Source: JAHRAW01 sp963693025 (GTDB lineage Bacteria > Pseudomonadota > Gammaproteobacteria > Arenicellales > Poriferihabitantaceae). Taken from it: a stretch of 64,000 nt of DNA. The notes beneath the pieces are model-generated. The model had not been told where the DNA came from, made no database searches, and saw only the letters and a list, made by a program, of their open reading frames with translations. The DNA lies in the NCBI GenBank assembly GCA_963693025.1, contig OY843749.1, positions 2,170,001 to 2,234,000 on the forward strand, written 5' to 3'. The translations under genes were made by a program, and so were the position numbers. Below, one piece after another: positions 16,619-25,841 of this stretch (position 1 is the first letter of the stretch; each line of letters starts with the position of its first letter).

Positions 16619-18090
16619 TGACAACCCCATTGCGGCAAAGTGCGCTTGACACATTGCGCGCCGATGTGACCGCGCCCGCCTACGACCGCAGCGCATTGAC
16701 GCCGGGTATACTGCACATCGGCGTCGGCAATTTTCACCGCGCGCATCAAGCGGTTTATCTCGACAAGTTGTTCGGTATGGGATTGGATCACGACTGGGCG
16801 ATAATCGGCGCGGGGCTCAGGCCCGAAGATGCGCGCATGCGGGAAAACTTAAAAGCGCAAGACTGGCTCAGCAGCGTCACCGAAGTCGCAGCGGACAATC
16901 GTCAAACGCGCGTCTGCGGCGCTATGGTCGATTTTGTGGAAGTCGATGCCGGCAAATTAATCGACGCGCTGGCGAATCCGGAAATAAGAATTGTCTCACT
17001 GACAATAACCGAGGGCGGGTATTTTTTAGAAGAGGGCGGCGACGGCTTTAATCAACATCACCCCGACATCATTCACGACCGCCAGAACATCGAGAATCCT
17101 AAAACCGTGTTCGGCATTCTCATCGCCGCGCTCATCAAACGCCGCCACGCCGCCGCCCGGTTGGCGCCCGTTACCATCCTGTCTTGCGACAACCTGCCGG
17201 GCAACGGCCATGCCACCCGCCGGGCGGTGATGGGATTGGCGCGGGATGTGTCAGCGGAACTGGCTGACTGGATTGACGCCAATGTCAGTTTCCCCAACAG
17301 CATGGTCGACCGCATCACCCCCGCCACCGGTGCCCGCGAGCGCGCGCTGGCAAAAGCGCAACTGGGCGTGGAAGACGCGGCGCCGGTGGTCTGCGAGCCA
17401 TTCTGCCAGTGGATTGTGGAAGACCGTTTTTCGCGCGGGCGTCCGGCGCTCGAGCGGGTTGGCGTCAAGTTTGTCGACTGCGTGGCGCCATACGAATTGC
17501 TCAAACTGCGCATCGTCAACGGCAGCCACGCCTGCATCGCCTATCTGTCCGCGCTGCTTGGCATCGAACACGTCCACACCGCGATGACAAACACGCTGGT
17601 CTGCGAGTTTCTGCGAAAAATCCAAACGAATGAAATCATGCCCACCATCCCGCCCGTCGCCGGCGTGGACATCAACGACTATTTCGAATCAACCATGCAA
17701 CGATTCGCCAACCCTGCAATCGGCGACACCACCGCAAGGCTAAGCATGGACGGCTCAAACCGCCAGCCAAAATTCATTTTTCCAGCCATTTTAGAACGCC
17801 TCAACAACGCACAACCAATCGCCGGTTTATCGCTGGAAGTCGCGCTGTGGTGCCGCTACTGCGCCGCCACCGATGACACCGGTAACCCCATCGTCATCGA
17901 CGACATAAACGCCGACCGCTTATGCCACCATGCCCTCAATGCGAAAAACACCCCGAATGTTTTTCTGGAAATGACTGACATCTTCGGAGCGCTATCCGAG
18001 AGCCGGATATTCAGAAACCACTTCGCCACGATGCTGCGCTCCCTGTGGAAACACGGCACACAAAAAACCGTACAAAACTATCTCAACTGA
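16618..18090 (+). CDS. Mannitol 2-dehydrogenase family polyol dehydrogenase
   Basis: A 490-residue cytoplasmic NAD-dependent long-chain dehydrogenase that oxidises D-mannitol (or a similar polyol) to fructose or another ketose. The nucleotide-binding segment HIGVGNFHRAHQAVYLDKL is near residue 32. The catalytic region KLRIVNGSHACIAYLSALLG contains the family Lys, Asn and His residues. SITEGGY-like LTITEGGYFL and DRITPAT are also typical. I chose the ATG at 16618, which forms ATGA with the ATPase stop; a TTG directly before it is an alternative. It completes the polyol uptake operon. Confidence 0.88.
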   Translation: MTTPLRQSALDTLRADVTAPAYDRSALTPGILHIGVGNFHRAHQAVYLDKLFGMGLDHDWAIIGAGLRPEDARMRENLKAQDWLSSVTEVAADNRQTRVCGAMVDFVEVDAGKLIDALANPEIRIVSLTITEGGYFLEEGGDGFNQHHPDIIHDRQNIENPKTVFGILIAALIKRRHAAARLAPVTILSCDNLPGNGHATRRAVMGLARDVSAELADWIDANVSFPNSMVDRITPATGARERALAKAQLGVEDAAPVVCEPFCQWIVEDRFSRGRPALERVGVKFVDCVAPYELLKLRIVNGSHACIAYLSALLGIEHVHTAMTNTLVCEFLRKIQTNEIMPTIPPVAGVDINDYFESTMQRFANPAIGDTTARLSMDGSNRQPKFIFPAILERLNNAQPIAGLSLEVALWCRYCAATDDTGNPIVIDDINADRLCHHALNAKNTPNVFLEMTDIFGALSESRIFRNHFATMLRSLWKHGTQKTVQNYLN

Positions 18091-18130
18091 GGCGCCACGG
18101 ATGGTGGTTTGCTTCGGTGAAGCGCCAGTC

Positions 18131-18160
18131 GTCATGATGTCGATTAAGTTATCGGGTTCA
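18131..18160. promoter_or_regulatory. Direct-repeat motif before the PucR-type regulator gene
   Basis: TCATGATGTCGATT (18133-18146) is followed by TTCATGATGATG (18159-18170), and the same 14-mer recurs at 22882-22895 in the gap before the polyamine-type binding-protein gene. It is a candidate site for the regulator encoded just downstream; this is based only on recurrence and position. Confidence 0.25.
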
Positions 18161-18215
18161 TGATGATGTATCATTAATTTCCACGCCTGCTTGTCACTGT
18201 TTTGCACCGGATAAA

Positions 18216-20030
18216 ATGTCAGAAAAGTTTGCCAATCGTTTTGAGAGTCTGAGCGAAATCGCGCGCCTTATCAATTCCAGTGAAGATATCGATGCTATTT
18301 TGGATCTCATTGTGTATGCATTGTGCGCGCACTCCGATTGGTCGATGAGCGGTGTGCTGAGCGTTGACGAGAAGGCGGGGGTCACCAGGGCGGTGAAACG
18401 CTTTGACCCCTATCAAACCGCAGACAAGAAAATTTCGATGACGTGGGATTTGGCAACCAGTCCGGTCGCCGAAGTTGTGCGCTCCCAACAACCGCTCATC
18501 ATCGCCGATGCCATGGAGACGCGGAAATACCCAACCTACCGGGAAGATGCCCGCACTCGCGGTTATCGCACAACAGTCATTTTGCCGCTTCTCGCCACCG
18601 ACGGTCAGGGCAAACCCATGGTATTGAGCGTTCAATCGCGCAGCGCCGTGAATGTCTCGGAACGCGAATTGGGTTTCTTGCGCATGGTGAGCGATTTCGC
18701 CTCGATTGCGGTGGAAAAAGCGGTTCGCATCAAGGCGGAGCAAAAAACCGCCGCGAGGTTTCGCCGCTCGGTCGAAGCCTACACCGGTATTATGCAGCCG
18801 GTTATCGGGGGCGGGTCATTGCTCGCGGTCGCCGATGAGTTGAGCCGAATCCTTGAACAACCCTGGTTGATCGTCGATTTGACCACCCACGAGATTGTCA
18901 GCCCCACACCCCCGGCGTGCTTCCCTCACGGTGAAGAGCAGTGGCGGGCATGGACGGCAGCCGAAGGAAAATCCCAGTTGGTGGCTTGCTCGCGCGACCT
19001 CGGCCCGCACGACGCCGAAAAGCAACAGGCTCTGGTTCTCGAAGTTGGCGACGACTCGATCACCTGCAATACACAAGCTTCTTCGTTAATCGTCGACGGG
19101 GAAACGGTCGGCGCCCTGTACCTATTCACCTCCGGAGACGAGCAGGATCACCTTGACCGCTTGCAAGCACAAGCCGTGCGACTGGCGTTGAGCGCCGTGC
19201 TCATGCGAAGCATCATTGGTTTTCGCGGCGCGGTTAACCTGCAAGATGATGTCGTGCGGCGGCTTTTTGCCGGTGAGTGGGGAAACCGCGGCGACTTTGT
19301 CGCCCGCGCCTCGGCTGTCGGCATCATGCTGAATCAACCACTGCAGATACTGATTATCGCTGACTCGGCAAAGGGGCAGAAAGGCGCGGCGCGCGAAGTG
19401 CCGAGACGTTTGTTGCAACTCACCGTGCGTCTGGTGAGGGAATTGTTTGACGGATATTCGACGGTACACCAGGGCGATGCGATGATTTCACTGCTGCCCG
19501 TTTGTAATCGCGACAACACGGATTTTTCCGCCCGCATTCAGCGGTTGCAGGCGACGATAGAATTAAACACTTCCACCGATTGGATTTTGATGCTGAGCGA
19601 GCCTTGCGGTGACCTCGATGAATTTGGCCAGATGCACCGGCGTTGCAAACGCCTCGTCACGCTGGCGCGCTCCCTGGGAATCACCGGCCTCGTTTCGACG
19701 CAGTATTTCGGTTCGTTGCCGCTGTTGCTGTCCATGGCCGACAACGTGGTGGTGGAAGAATTTCTCGAACACACGATTCATCGTATTGAGCGCGCCGACC
19801 CCAAGCACGGACACCAGCACCTTGAGACCCTGCGCGCATTTGTCAATTGTGAAGGGCGGTTCCAGGCTTGCGCCAAAACGCTTGGCATTCATGTCTCAAC
19901 GCTGCGCTATCGACTGGAGAAATTGAACGAGCGTTTTGATATCGATGCGACCTGTGCCGACACGCGTTTCGACTTGCAGATTGCCTTTCGGTTGCATGAC
20001 CTTTCCCATGCCATTAAACCGGTCGAATAG
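18216..20030 (+). CDS. GAF-domain PucR/CdaR-type transcriptional regulator
   Basis: A 604-residue DNA-binding regulator. Residues about 1-170 form a GAF sensor domain (SSEDIDAILDLIVYAL, RTTVILPLLATDGQGKPMVLSVQSRS). The middle part is PucR/CdaR-like. The C-terminal PucR helix-turn-helix reads LETLRAFVNCEGRFQACAKTLG then HVSTLRYRLEKL (about 540-585). Such proteins usually sense small catabolites and activate adjacent operons; purine, sugar-acid and other catabolic regulons are known. It precedes in the same direction the aldehyde dehydrogenase, monooxygenase and ABC genes, which it probably controls. The hairpin downstream suggests it is transcribed separately. Confidence 0.82.
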   Translation: MSEKFANRFESLSEIARLINSSEDIDAILDLIVYALCAHSDWSMSGVLSVDEKAGVTRAVKRFDPYQTADKKISMTWDLATSPVAEVVRSQQPLIIADAMETRKYPTYREDARTRGYRTTVILPLLATDGQGKPMVLSVQSRSAVNVSERELGFLRMVSDFASIAVEKAVRIKAEQKTAARFRRSVEAYTGIMQPVIGGGSLLAVADELSRILEQPWLIVDLTTHEIVSPTPPACFPHGEEQWRAWTAAEGKSQLVACSRDLGPHDAEKQQALVLEVGDDSITCNTQASSLIVDGETVGALYLFTSGDEQDHLDRLQAQAVRLALSAVLMRSIIGFRGAVNLQDDVVRRLFAGEWGNRGDFVARASAVGIMLNQPLQILIIADSAKGQKGAAREVPRRLLQLTVRLVRELFDGYSTVHQGDAMISLLPVCNRDNTDFSARIQRLQATIELNTSTDWILMLSEPCGDLDEFGQMHRRCKRLVTLARSLGITGLVSTQYFGSLPLLLSMADNVVVEEFLEHTIHRIERADPKHGHQHLETLRAFVNCEGRFQACAKTLGIHVSTLRYRLEKLNERFDIDATCADTRFDLQIAFRLHDLSHAIKPVE

Positions 20031-20034
20031 GTGT

Positions 20035-20057
20035 TTTTCCTGCACAATGCAGGAAAA
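20035..20057. terminator. Hairpin after the regulator gene, probable terminator
   Basis: TTTTCCTGCA-caa-TGCAGGAAAA is a perfect 10-bp inverted repeat starting 5 bases after the regulator stop codon. There is no long T run on the plus strand, so it could alternatively be a protein-binding palindrome. Confidence 0.5.
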
Positions 20058-20218
20058 TTAGCTGCTAAATTCTGTTTTTCAACGGATTGCCAGCCCGTCT
20101 ATCATAGATATAATCTAACCACCTGCGTGGTGGCAAGAACACCGCGGCTTCCCAATGCGCGAGAAGCGCTTGCCTGAATTCGCCACGCGGTGCATCAACC
20201 GAAAACGCGGAGACAGAC

Positions 20219-21730
20219 TTGCAGTACGATATTGACAGCATAGAAACCCGGCAACTTCCCGTGTTCATCGGCGGTGAGTGGCGCCAACCCAAATCCGGGT
20301 GTTATCTGGACAGTTTTGACCCCGCTTCGGGCGCTCCCTGGTATCAAGCCGCAGACGCCGGAGAAGCGGATATTGACGATGCGGTCAATGCCGCGCGTGG
20401 CGCATTGCGCGACCCCGCATGGAAAGGCATCACTCAGACGGCGCGCGGCGAGATGATTTATCGCCTTGCCGAGTTGATTGGTCAACGATTCGATAAACTG
20501 GCCGAAGTCGAGACCCGCGACAACGGCAAAGTGATTCGCGAGACGCGCGCACAAATCGGCTACCTGAAAGACTACTACCGCTATTTTGCCGGCATGGCGG
20601 ACAAGTTGCAGGGTGACACCATTCCGTTGAACAAGCCCTCTTCGCTGAATTTCACTTTGCGTGAACCGATTGGTGTGGTGGGCATTATTGTCCCGTGGAA
20701 TTCACCGCTGTATATGATGAGTTGTACGCTCGCCCCTTGCCTGGCGGTGGGCAACGCCATTGTCATCAAACCCTCCGAGCACACGTCGGCCTCGGCGATC
20801 GCTTTTTCCGAACTGGTAAAAGAAGCGGGGTTTCCCGATGGTGTGGTTAACATCGTGACCGGCCACGGGCATAGCGCCGGCGACGCGCTGACTCGCCACC
20901 CCGGCGTCAACAAAATCGCCTTTACCGGCGGCACTGAAACGGGGCGCAAAGTCGCCGTCAATGCGGCCGGTCATGTTGCGCCGTGTAATTTGGAACTCGG
21001 TGGCAAGTCTCCGCATGTGATATTCGATGACGCGGATGTCGAGCGCGCCGCCAACGGCGTCGTGGCGGGCATTTTCGCCGCCACCGGTCAAACCTGCGTG
21101 GCCGGGTCGCGTTGCTTTGTGCAAGAATCGATTCACGACGAACTGGTCAATCATCTGGTGGAGCAGTCCGCGCAGATTGTGCTCGGCAACCCGCTACGGG
21201 AGCAAACCCAGATTGGCCCGCTGGCGTTGCACGCGCAGTTGGAGAAGGTGAAGCGATATGTTGAATACGGCAGCGCCGACGGCGCCAGATTGGTCAGTGG
21301 CGGCAAGCGGCCGGAAACCCCGGCGTGCGCGCACGGCTGGTATTTTGAACCGACTATTTTTGCCGATGTCAGCAACGACATGCGCATTGCCCGCGATGAA
21401 ATCTTCGGTCCGGTTGTCGGGATTATCAAATTCAAAGAGGAAGCCGAGTTGCTCCGCCTGGCAAACGACACCTCTTATGGTTTGGCCGCCGGTGTGTGGA
21501 CGCGCGATATCGACCGTGCCATGCGTTTTGTTCATGCGATTGATGCGGGCACGGTGTGGGTCAATACCTACCGCTCCGCATCGATGATGTCGCCCGCCGG
21601 CGGTTTTAAGGAAAGCGGTTACGGCAAGCACAACGGTTTGGAAGCGGTGCGCGAGTATTCCCGGTTAAAGAATGTCGTGGTCGACTACTCGGGGACGGCG
21701 CAAGACCCGTTTGTCATACGAGTGAAGTAA
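20219..21730 (+). CDS. NAD(P)-dependent aldehyde dehydrogenase
   Basis: A 503-residue aldehyde dehydrogenase superfamily enzyme that oxidises an aldehyde to its acid. The motifs are complete: catalytic Glu in LELGGKSPHVIFDDAD, nucleophile Cys in FAATGQTCVAGSRCF, cofactor region IVPWNSPLYMMSC and FTGGTETGRKVA, and DEIFGPVVGIIKF. The start is a TTG at 20219 with CGGAG six bases upstream; no ATG lies before the family N-terminus (QLPVFIGGEWRQP). It precedes the flavin-dependent monooxygenase gene by 36 bp and probably oxidises an aldehyde made by that enzyme (inference). Confidence 0.88.
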   Translation: MQYDIDSIETRQLPVFIGGEWRQPKSGCYLDSFDPASGAPWYQAADAGEADIDDAVNAARGALRDPAWKGITQTARGEMIYRLAELIGQRFDKLAEVETRDNGKVIRETRAQIGYLKDYYRYFAGMADKLQGDTIPLNKPSSLNFTLREPIGVVGIIVPWNSPLYMMSCTLAPCLAVGNAIVIKPSEHTSASAIAFSELVKEAGFPDGVVNIVTGHGHSAGDALTRHPGVNKIAFTGGTETGRKVAVNAAGHVAPCNLELGGKSPHVIFDDADVERAANGVVAGIFAATGQTCVAGSRCFVQESIHDELVNHLVEQSAQIVLGNPLREQTQIGPLALHAQLEKVKRYVEYGSADGARLVSGGKRPETPACAHGWYFEPTIFADVSNDMRIARDEIFGPVVGIIKFKEEAELLRLANDTSYGLAAGVWTRDIDRAMRFVHAIDAGTVWVNTYRSASMMSPAGGFKESGYGKHNGLEAVREYSRLKNVVVDYSGTAQDPFVIRVK

Positions 21731-21766
21731 CGCGAACACGGAAACAATTAATATCAGGAGAAAAAA

Positions 21767-22837
21767 TTGAAATTTTCAATCGTCGTCAATATGGACAGAT
21801 TCGACCCAAACGAGGATATGCGCGATGTGCTTCGGCAGCGCCTTGAGTTGGTGCGGGTCGCCGACCAAGGCGGATTCGACATCGCCTGGACCGCGGAGCA
21901 CCACACCATCGAAGTGACCATCTCGCCCAACCCGCTGACATTGCTGACCTATTGGGGCCAGCACACCGAGCGCATACGCCTCGGCACCGCGGTCATCTCC
22001 GCGCCTTACTGGCACCCGATTCGGCTTGCCGGCGAAATCGCAATGACCGACCTAATCCTCGGCGGGCGCCTTGAAATCGGCCTTGGCCGCGGCTCGTACC
22101 AGTATGAGTTTGACCGCATGGCCGGCGGCATCGACCAGGGTGAAGGCGGCAAATACCTGCGCGAAGTGATTCCGATGCTGAAGCAACTGTGGAAGGGCGA
22201 CTATTCGCACGACGGAGAATTGTGGTCGTTTCCAGCCGCTACTTCGGTGCCGAAGCCGCTACAATCGCCGCATCCGAGAATGTGGGTTGCGGCGCGCGAC
22301 CCGAACACTTTCGATTTCGCGGTGCGCAACAACTGCCACATCATGTCCACGCCGCTTCAACGACCGCACGACGAAGTCATCGCGCTGTGCGAGCGCTTCG
22401 AGGAAACCGTGCGCAACAACCCGCAAGTGCCGCGCCCCGAGCATATGATGCTGCGCCGCGCCTGCGTGTATGCGAGCGCCGATGACTGGGAAATACCGGT
22501 TCGCGCGACCACCAATTTTGGCCGCTACTTTGAAAATGTTTTTCGCAACCTGGGCACCGTCAGGAACGGTTTTACCGAGCCGGTTGATTACAGCGTGGTC
22601 GCAAACAAGAACGACTACGACCCCGCCTCGCTGCACGAAAATATGATATTCGGCACACCGGATCAAGTCATCGAAAAACTGGAAAAATACGAACAAGCGG
22701 GCGTCGACCACTATCTATACGGCGCATGCTTCGGCATGCCACACGATTTCACGCTCAAATCGCTTAAACTTTTCTGCGACGAGGTGATACCACATTTCAA
22801 GAACCGCGACCCCAAAGCAACCGGCGCGCACTGCTGA
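21767..22837 (+). CDS. LLM-class flavin-dependent oxidoreductase (bacterial luciferase-like monooxygenase)
   Basis: A 356-residue TIM-barrel enzyme of the luciferase-like monooxygenase family, which uses reduced FMN and oxygen to hydroxylate or cleave organic substrates. Visible features: GGFDIAWTAEHHTIEVTISPNPL near the N-terminus (the EHH motif typical of the LuxA group), RIRLGTAVISAPYWHPIRLAGEIAMTDLI and GRLEIGLGRGSYQYEF. A TTG start at 21767 follows AGGAG closely. No flavin reductase gene is nearby, so reduced flavin must come from elsewhere. The aldehyde dehydrogenase upstream and the transporter downstream suggest catabolism of an imported compound. Confidence 0.85.
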   Translation: MKFSIVVNMDRFDPNEDMRDVLRQRLELVRVADQGGFDIAWTAEHHTIEVTISPNPLTLLTYWGQHTERIRLGTAVISAPYWHPIRLAGEIAMTDLILGGRLEIGLGRGSYQYEFDRMAGGIDQGEGGKYLREVIPMLKQLWKGDYSHDGELWSFPAATSVPKPLQSPHPRMWVAARDPNTFDFAVRNNCHIMSTPLQRPHDEVIALCERFEETVRNNPQVPRPEHMMLRRACVYASADDWEIPVRATTNFGRYFENVFRNLGTVRNGFTEPVDYSVVANKNDYDPASLHENMIFGTPDQVIEKLEKYEQAGVDHYLYGACFGMPHDFTLKSLKLFCDEVIPHFKNRDPKATGAHC

Positions 22838-22881
22838 CCGGCAGTTTTGTTCGCCAAGCCTGAATCCGGCTCCGCGGATGG

Positions 22882-22895
22882 TTCATGATGTCGAT
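22882..22895. promoter_or_regulatory. Recurrence of the TCATGATGTCGATT motif
   Basis: The same 14-mer as at 18133, here 72 bases before the ATG of the binding-protein gene, followed by the palindrome GTCGAC. It is a candidate operator shared by the regulator and transporter promoters. Confidence 0.25.
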
Positions 22896-22966
22896 TGTCG
22901 ACGGTTCGCGGACCGGTTTCCAACCGCCGTCAGGCGTTTTCTATTAATTTTTAGGAGGTATTTACG

Positions 22967-24079
22967 ATGCGAATCAGAGCGAAAAAAGATGAGACAAGAC
23001 CACAGATTTCAACCGACCCGGAAATGTCGCGACGGCTGTTTTTGGAAGTTGCGGCGCTTTCCACCGGCGCAGTTGTGCTGGGGCCCGGAATGTTGTCCGG
23101 GGCCGGTGCGGCGACCGATTTGGCGGGCAGGGAAATGGTGTTTGCCAGTTGGGGCGGGTCGTATCAGGACGCGCAAAAGCGCTCCTATTGCGACCCGTTT
23201 TCGCAATCCACCGGAGTCAATGTTGTGCAGGACGGTCCCGCCAGTGGCGCGAAACTTCGCACCATGGTTGAAGCGGGGGCGCCCATTTGGGATGTCGTTG
23301 ATGTCACCGATATTTTTCTATATGCCAACGCCGGCAAGGGTTTGTTCGAGAAGATCGATTCGTCCATCGTGGACACCAGTGATGTTGACCCCGTGTATGT
23401 GCACGACAATGGCGTCGGCTGTATCGTGTGGTCGTATAATATCGGCTGGAACAAAGAAATTTTCCCCAACGATCATCCGCGCAGTTGGGCTGATATTTTT
23501 GACACCAAAAAGTTTCCCGGCAAACGCATGTTGCGCGACCGCGTTTACCCGATGCTGGAGGTGGCGTTGATGGCGGACGGGGTGGCGATTGAGAGTTTAT
23601 ACCCGCTGGACATTGAGCGCGCATTCAAGAAACTCGACACCATCAAAGATGATGTGGTCTGGTGGAAGAGCAATTCGCAGTCGCAACAACTGCTTACCGA
23701 TGGCGCGGTCGGTTGCGGCTTGATTCTCAACGGGCGCGCTTACGACCTGGTTAAAAAAGGCGGCCCCGTCGGCTTGGAGTGGAATCAGAATATTCAGTCC
23801 GCCGACTTTTTTGCCATTCCCAAGGGGGCAAAAAATGCGGATGTGGCGCAGCATTTTATGAACGTTATGACGACCGCTGAAAATCAGGCAACCATGGCCA
23901 ACATCATCGCCTACTCTCCGGTGAATCCGAAAGCATTTGCGGGCATCAATGAAGACATCAAGCCCTGGCTGTCGACCAATCCGGACAATGCCAAGCAAGG
24001 GTTTGTTATCAATGCCGCATACTGGCGTGACAATCTCGATGCGCTGACCGAGCGTTGGAACGAGTGGAAGTTGTCTTAA
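22967..24079 (+). CDS. Polyamine-type ABC transporter periplasmic binding protein (Tat-exported)
   Basis: A 370-residue PotD/family-1-like binding protein. A twin-arginine signal is visible: SRRLFLEVAALSTGAVVLG (about residues 22-40), ending near GAGAATD. The mature protein begins MVFASWGGSYQDAQKRSYCDPF, the usual opening of PotD-like proteins. AGGAGG sits nine bases before the ATG. Tat export suggests folding before secretion. The ligand may be a polyamine, but the adjacent oxidative genes make another organic nitrogen compound or acid equally possible. Confidence 0.85.
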   Translation: MRIRAKKDETRPQISTDPEMSRRLFLEVAALSTGAVVLGPGMLSGAGAATDLAGREMVFASWGGSYQDAQKRSYCDPFSQSTGVNVVQDGPASGAKLRTMVEAGAPIWDVVDVTDIFLYANAGKGLFEKIDSSIVDTSDVDPVYVHDNGVGCIVWSYNIGWNKEIFPNDHPRSWADIFDTKKFPGKRMLRDRVYPMLEVALMADGVAIESLYPLDIERAFKKLDTIKDDVVWWKSNSQSQQLLTDGAVGCGLILNGRAYDLVKKGGPVGLEWNQNIQSADFFAIPKGAKNADVAQHFMNVMTTAENQATMANIIAYSPVNPKAFAGINEDIKPWLSTNPDNAKQGFVINAAYWRDNLDALTERWNEWKLS

Positions 24080-24170
24080 TACTCCATGCTTGCGAGGAAA
24101 CAGCGATGAACGCCATGCCTTGCAAGGCCACGCGGCATTGGTGGCAACTTGCTATTGAGTATCGTCCGGG

Positions 24171-25016
24171 ATGTCTGTGATAACGCAATGGCTTAAAGCC
24201 GACAAGTATGCGGTGTTGCTGATTCCGGCAGCGCTGTTGATCGTCACTGCGTTTGCCTATCCGGTATTCTGGCTGCTGTTGCGCAGTTTCTCGGACCCGT
24301 CCTGGGGAATGCAGAATTACCAGGTGGCGCTGGGTAAAGGGGTTTACCTTAAAGTGCTTTGGAACACCGTCTCCATCGCCGGCGCCACAACCTTTTTCTG
24401 CCTCCTGATCGGATATCCGATGGCGTACTCAATGGTGCATTCGTCAGCGGTGATTCGCAAGTTGCTGATATTCGTCGTGCTTATTCCGTTTTGGACCAGC
24501 ATTCTGGTGCGTACATTCGCCTGGATTGTTCTGCTGCAACGCAACGGGCTAATCAACGATGTGTTGCTGGGAATCGGCATCGTTCAACAACCGGTTGATT
24601 TGATTTTCAACCGTCTTGGCGTATTGCTCGGCATGGTGCAAATTCTGTTGCCGTTCATGATTTTTCCGTTGTATTCGGTCATGAACCAAATCAACCACTC
24701 CTACATACTGGCGGCATCCAATCTCGGCGCCCGCCCGTTTATGCAGTTTTACCGCGTGTATTTGCCTTTGAGCCTGCCCGGGATTGTAACCGGCTCCATG
24801 CTCGTTTTCATCGTGTCGCTGGGATACTTCATCACGCCGGCGTTGCTCGGCGGGCGCAAAGACACCATGATCGCCCAGTTGATTCACGAACGCATATCCG
24901 AGTTCGGCGACTGGGGGTTGCCGTCGGCGCTGGCGATCATTTTACTGGTCGGCACCGGCGTGGTGTTCTCCCTCGTACACAAAGTTTTCAAGGTCGGCCC
25001 GGTGGCGGAAAAATGA
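24171..25016 (+). CDS. Polyamine-type ABC transporter permease (PotB-like)
   Basis: A 281-residue inner-membrane permease with six hydrophobic segments. Class features include PFWTSILVRTFAWIVLLQRNGLIN and the EAA-type loop AASNLGARPFMQFYRVYLPLSLPGI. The 91 bp before it contain no recognisable signal. The stop overlaps the next permease's ATG (ATGA). It forms the channel with the downstream PotC-like protein. Confidence 0.87.
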   Translation: MSVITQWLKADKYAVLLIPAALLIVTAFAYPVFWLLLRSFSDPSWGMQNYQVALGKGVYLKVLWNTVSIAGATTFFCLLIGYPMAYSMVHSSAVIRKLLIFVVLIPFWTSILVRTFAWIVLLQRNGLINDVLLGIGIVQQPVDLIFNRLGVLLGMVQILLPFMIFPLYSVMNQINHSYILAASNLGARPFMQFYRVYLPLSLPGIVTGSMLVFIVSLGYFITPALLGGRKDTMIAQLIHERISEFGDWGLPSALAIILLVGTGVVFSLVHKVFKVGPVAEK

Positions 25017-25822
25017 ACGCAACAACAAGCGGGCTGTGGACATGGTTGCGAGTCGTGATTTGCTTGCTGGTGGTTGTGTACATGGTGGTGCCGTTGGCGA
25101 TTATTCTCATTATTTCATTCAGTTCGGCGCCATTCCTCACTTTTCCGCCGCCCGGATTTTCACTGCAGTGGTATGAAAACTTCGCCAACAACCCGTCTTG
25201 GATTCGCTCGTTGCTGGTCACCATCAAAGTGATGATTCCGACAGCGATTCTTTCCACCGTGCTGGGCACCGCCGCCGCGCTTGGAATAAGCCGCAGCCGC
25301 CTGGCGGTCGCCTCGTTCATAAATGGTTTGCTGATGGCGCCTCTGGTCATTCCGGTTATCATTACCGCCGCCGCAATGTTTGGCGTGTTCCGCATCTGGG
25401 GGTTGTATGGCAATTTGCTTGGCTTAATCATCGCGCATACCGTGCTGACTATTCCCTACGTGCTGTCCACCGTGGGCACCTCAGTCCGGTTGGTGGACCG
25501 CAGGCTGGAAGACGCCGCCGCCAATCTCGGAGCAAAGCCGCTGACCACATTTCGGTTAATTACCTTGCCGCTCATCATGCCGGCGGTGTTGTCGGGATTG
25601 TTGTTCGCGATGGTGTTGTCGTTTGATGAACTTGTCGTTTCGCTGTTTATTTCCACACCCGTGGTGAGGCCGGTGACGGTTCAGATGTGGTCGAACATTC
25701 GCGGCGATACCGACCCGACTATCGCGGCAATCGCCACCGTTTTGTTCTTGTTTTCACTGGCTGCGTTATTGCTGGATGCATTGGCGCGTCGCAAGGGCGG
25801 CGGACAACCGCCCGTAATGTAA
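25013..25822 (+). CDS. Polyamine-type ABC transporter permease (PotC-like)
   Basis: A 269-residue permease with six membrane segments. It shows the PotC-type start (VVYMVVPLAIILIISFSSAPFLTFPPPGFSLQWYENF) and the ATPase-docking loop EDAAANLGAKPLTTFRLITLPLIMP. Translation is coupled to the upstream permease by a 4-bp overlap, and the ATPase gene follows after 19 bp. Confidence 0.88.
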   Translation: MNATTSGLWTWLRVVICLLVVVYMVVPLAIILIISFSSAPFLTFPPPGFSLQWYENFANNPSWIRSLLVTIKVMIPTAILSTVLGTAAALGISRSRLAVASFINGLLMAPLVIPVIITAAAMFGVFRIWGLYGNLLGLIIAHTVLTIPYVLSTVGTSVRLVDRRLEDAAANLGAKPLTTFRLITLPLIMPAVLSGLLFAMVLSFDELVVSLFISTPVVRPVTVQMWSNIRGDTDPTIAAIATVLFLFSLAALLLDALARRKGGGQPPVM

Positions 25823-25841
25823 CGAGACCGGGGGTATTCGC

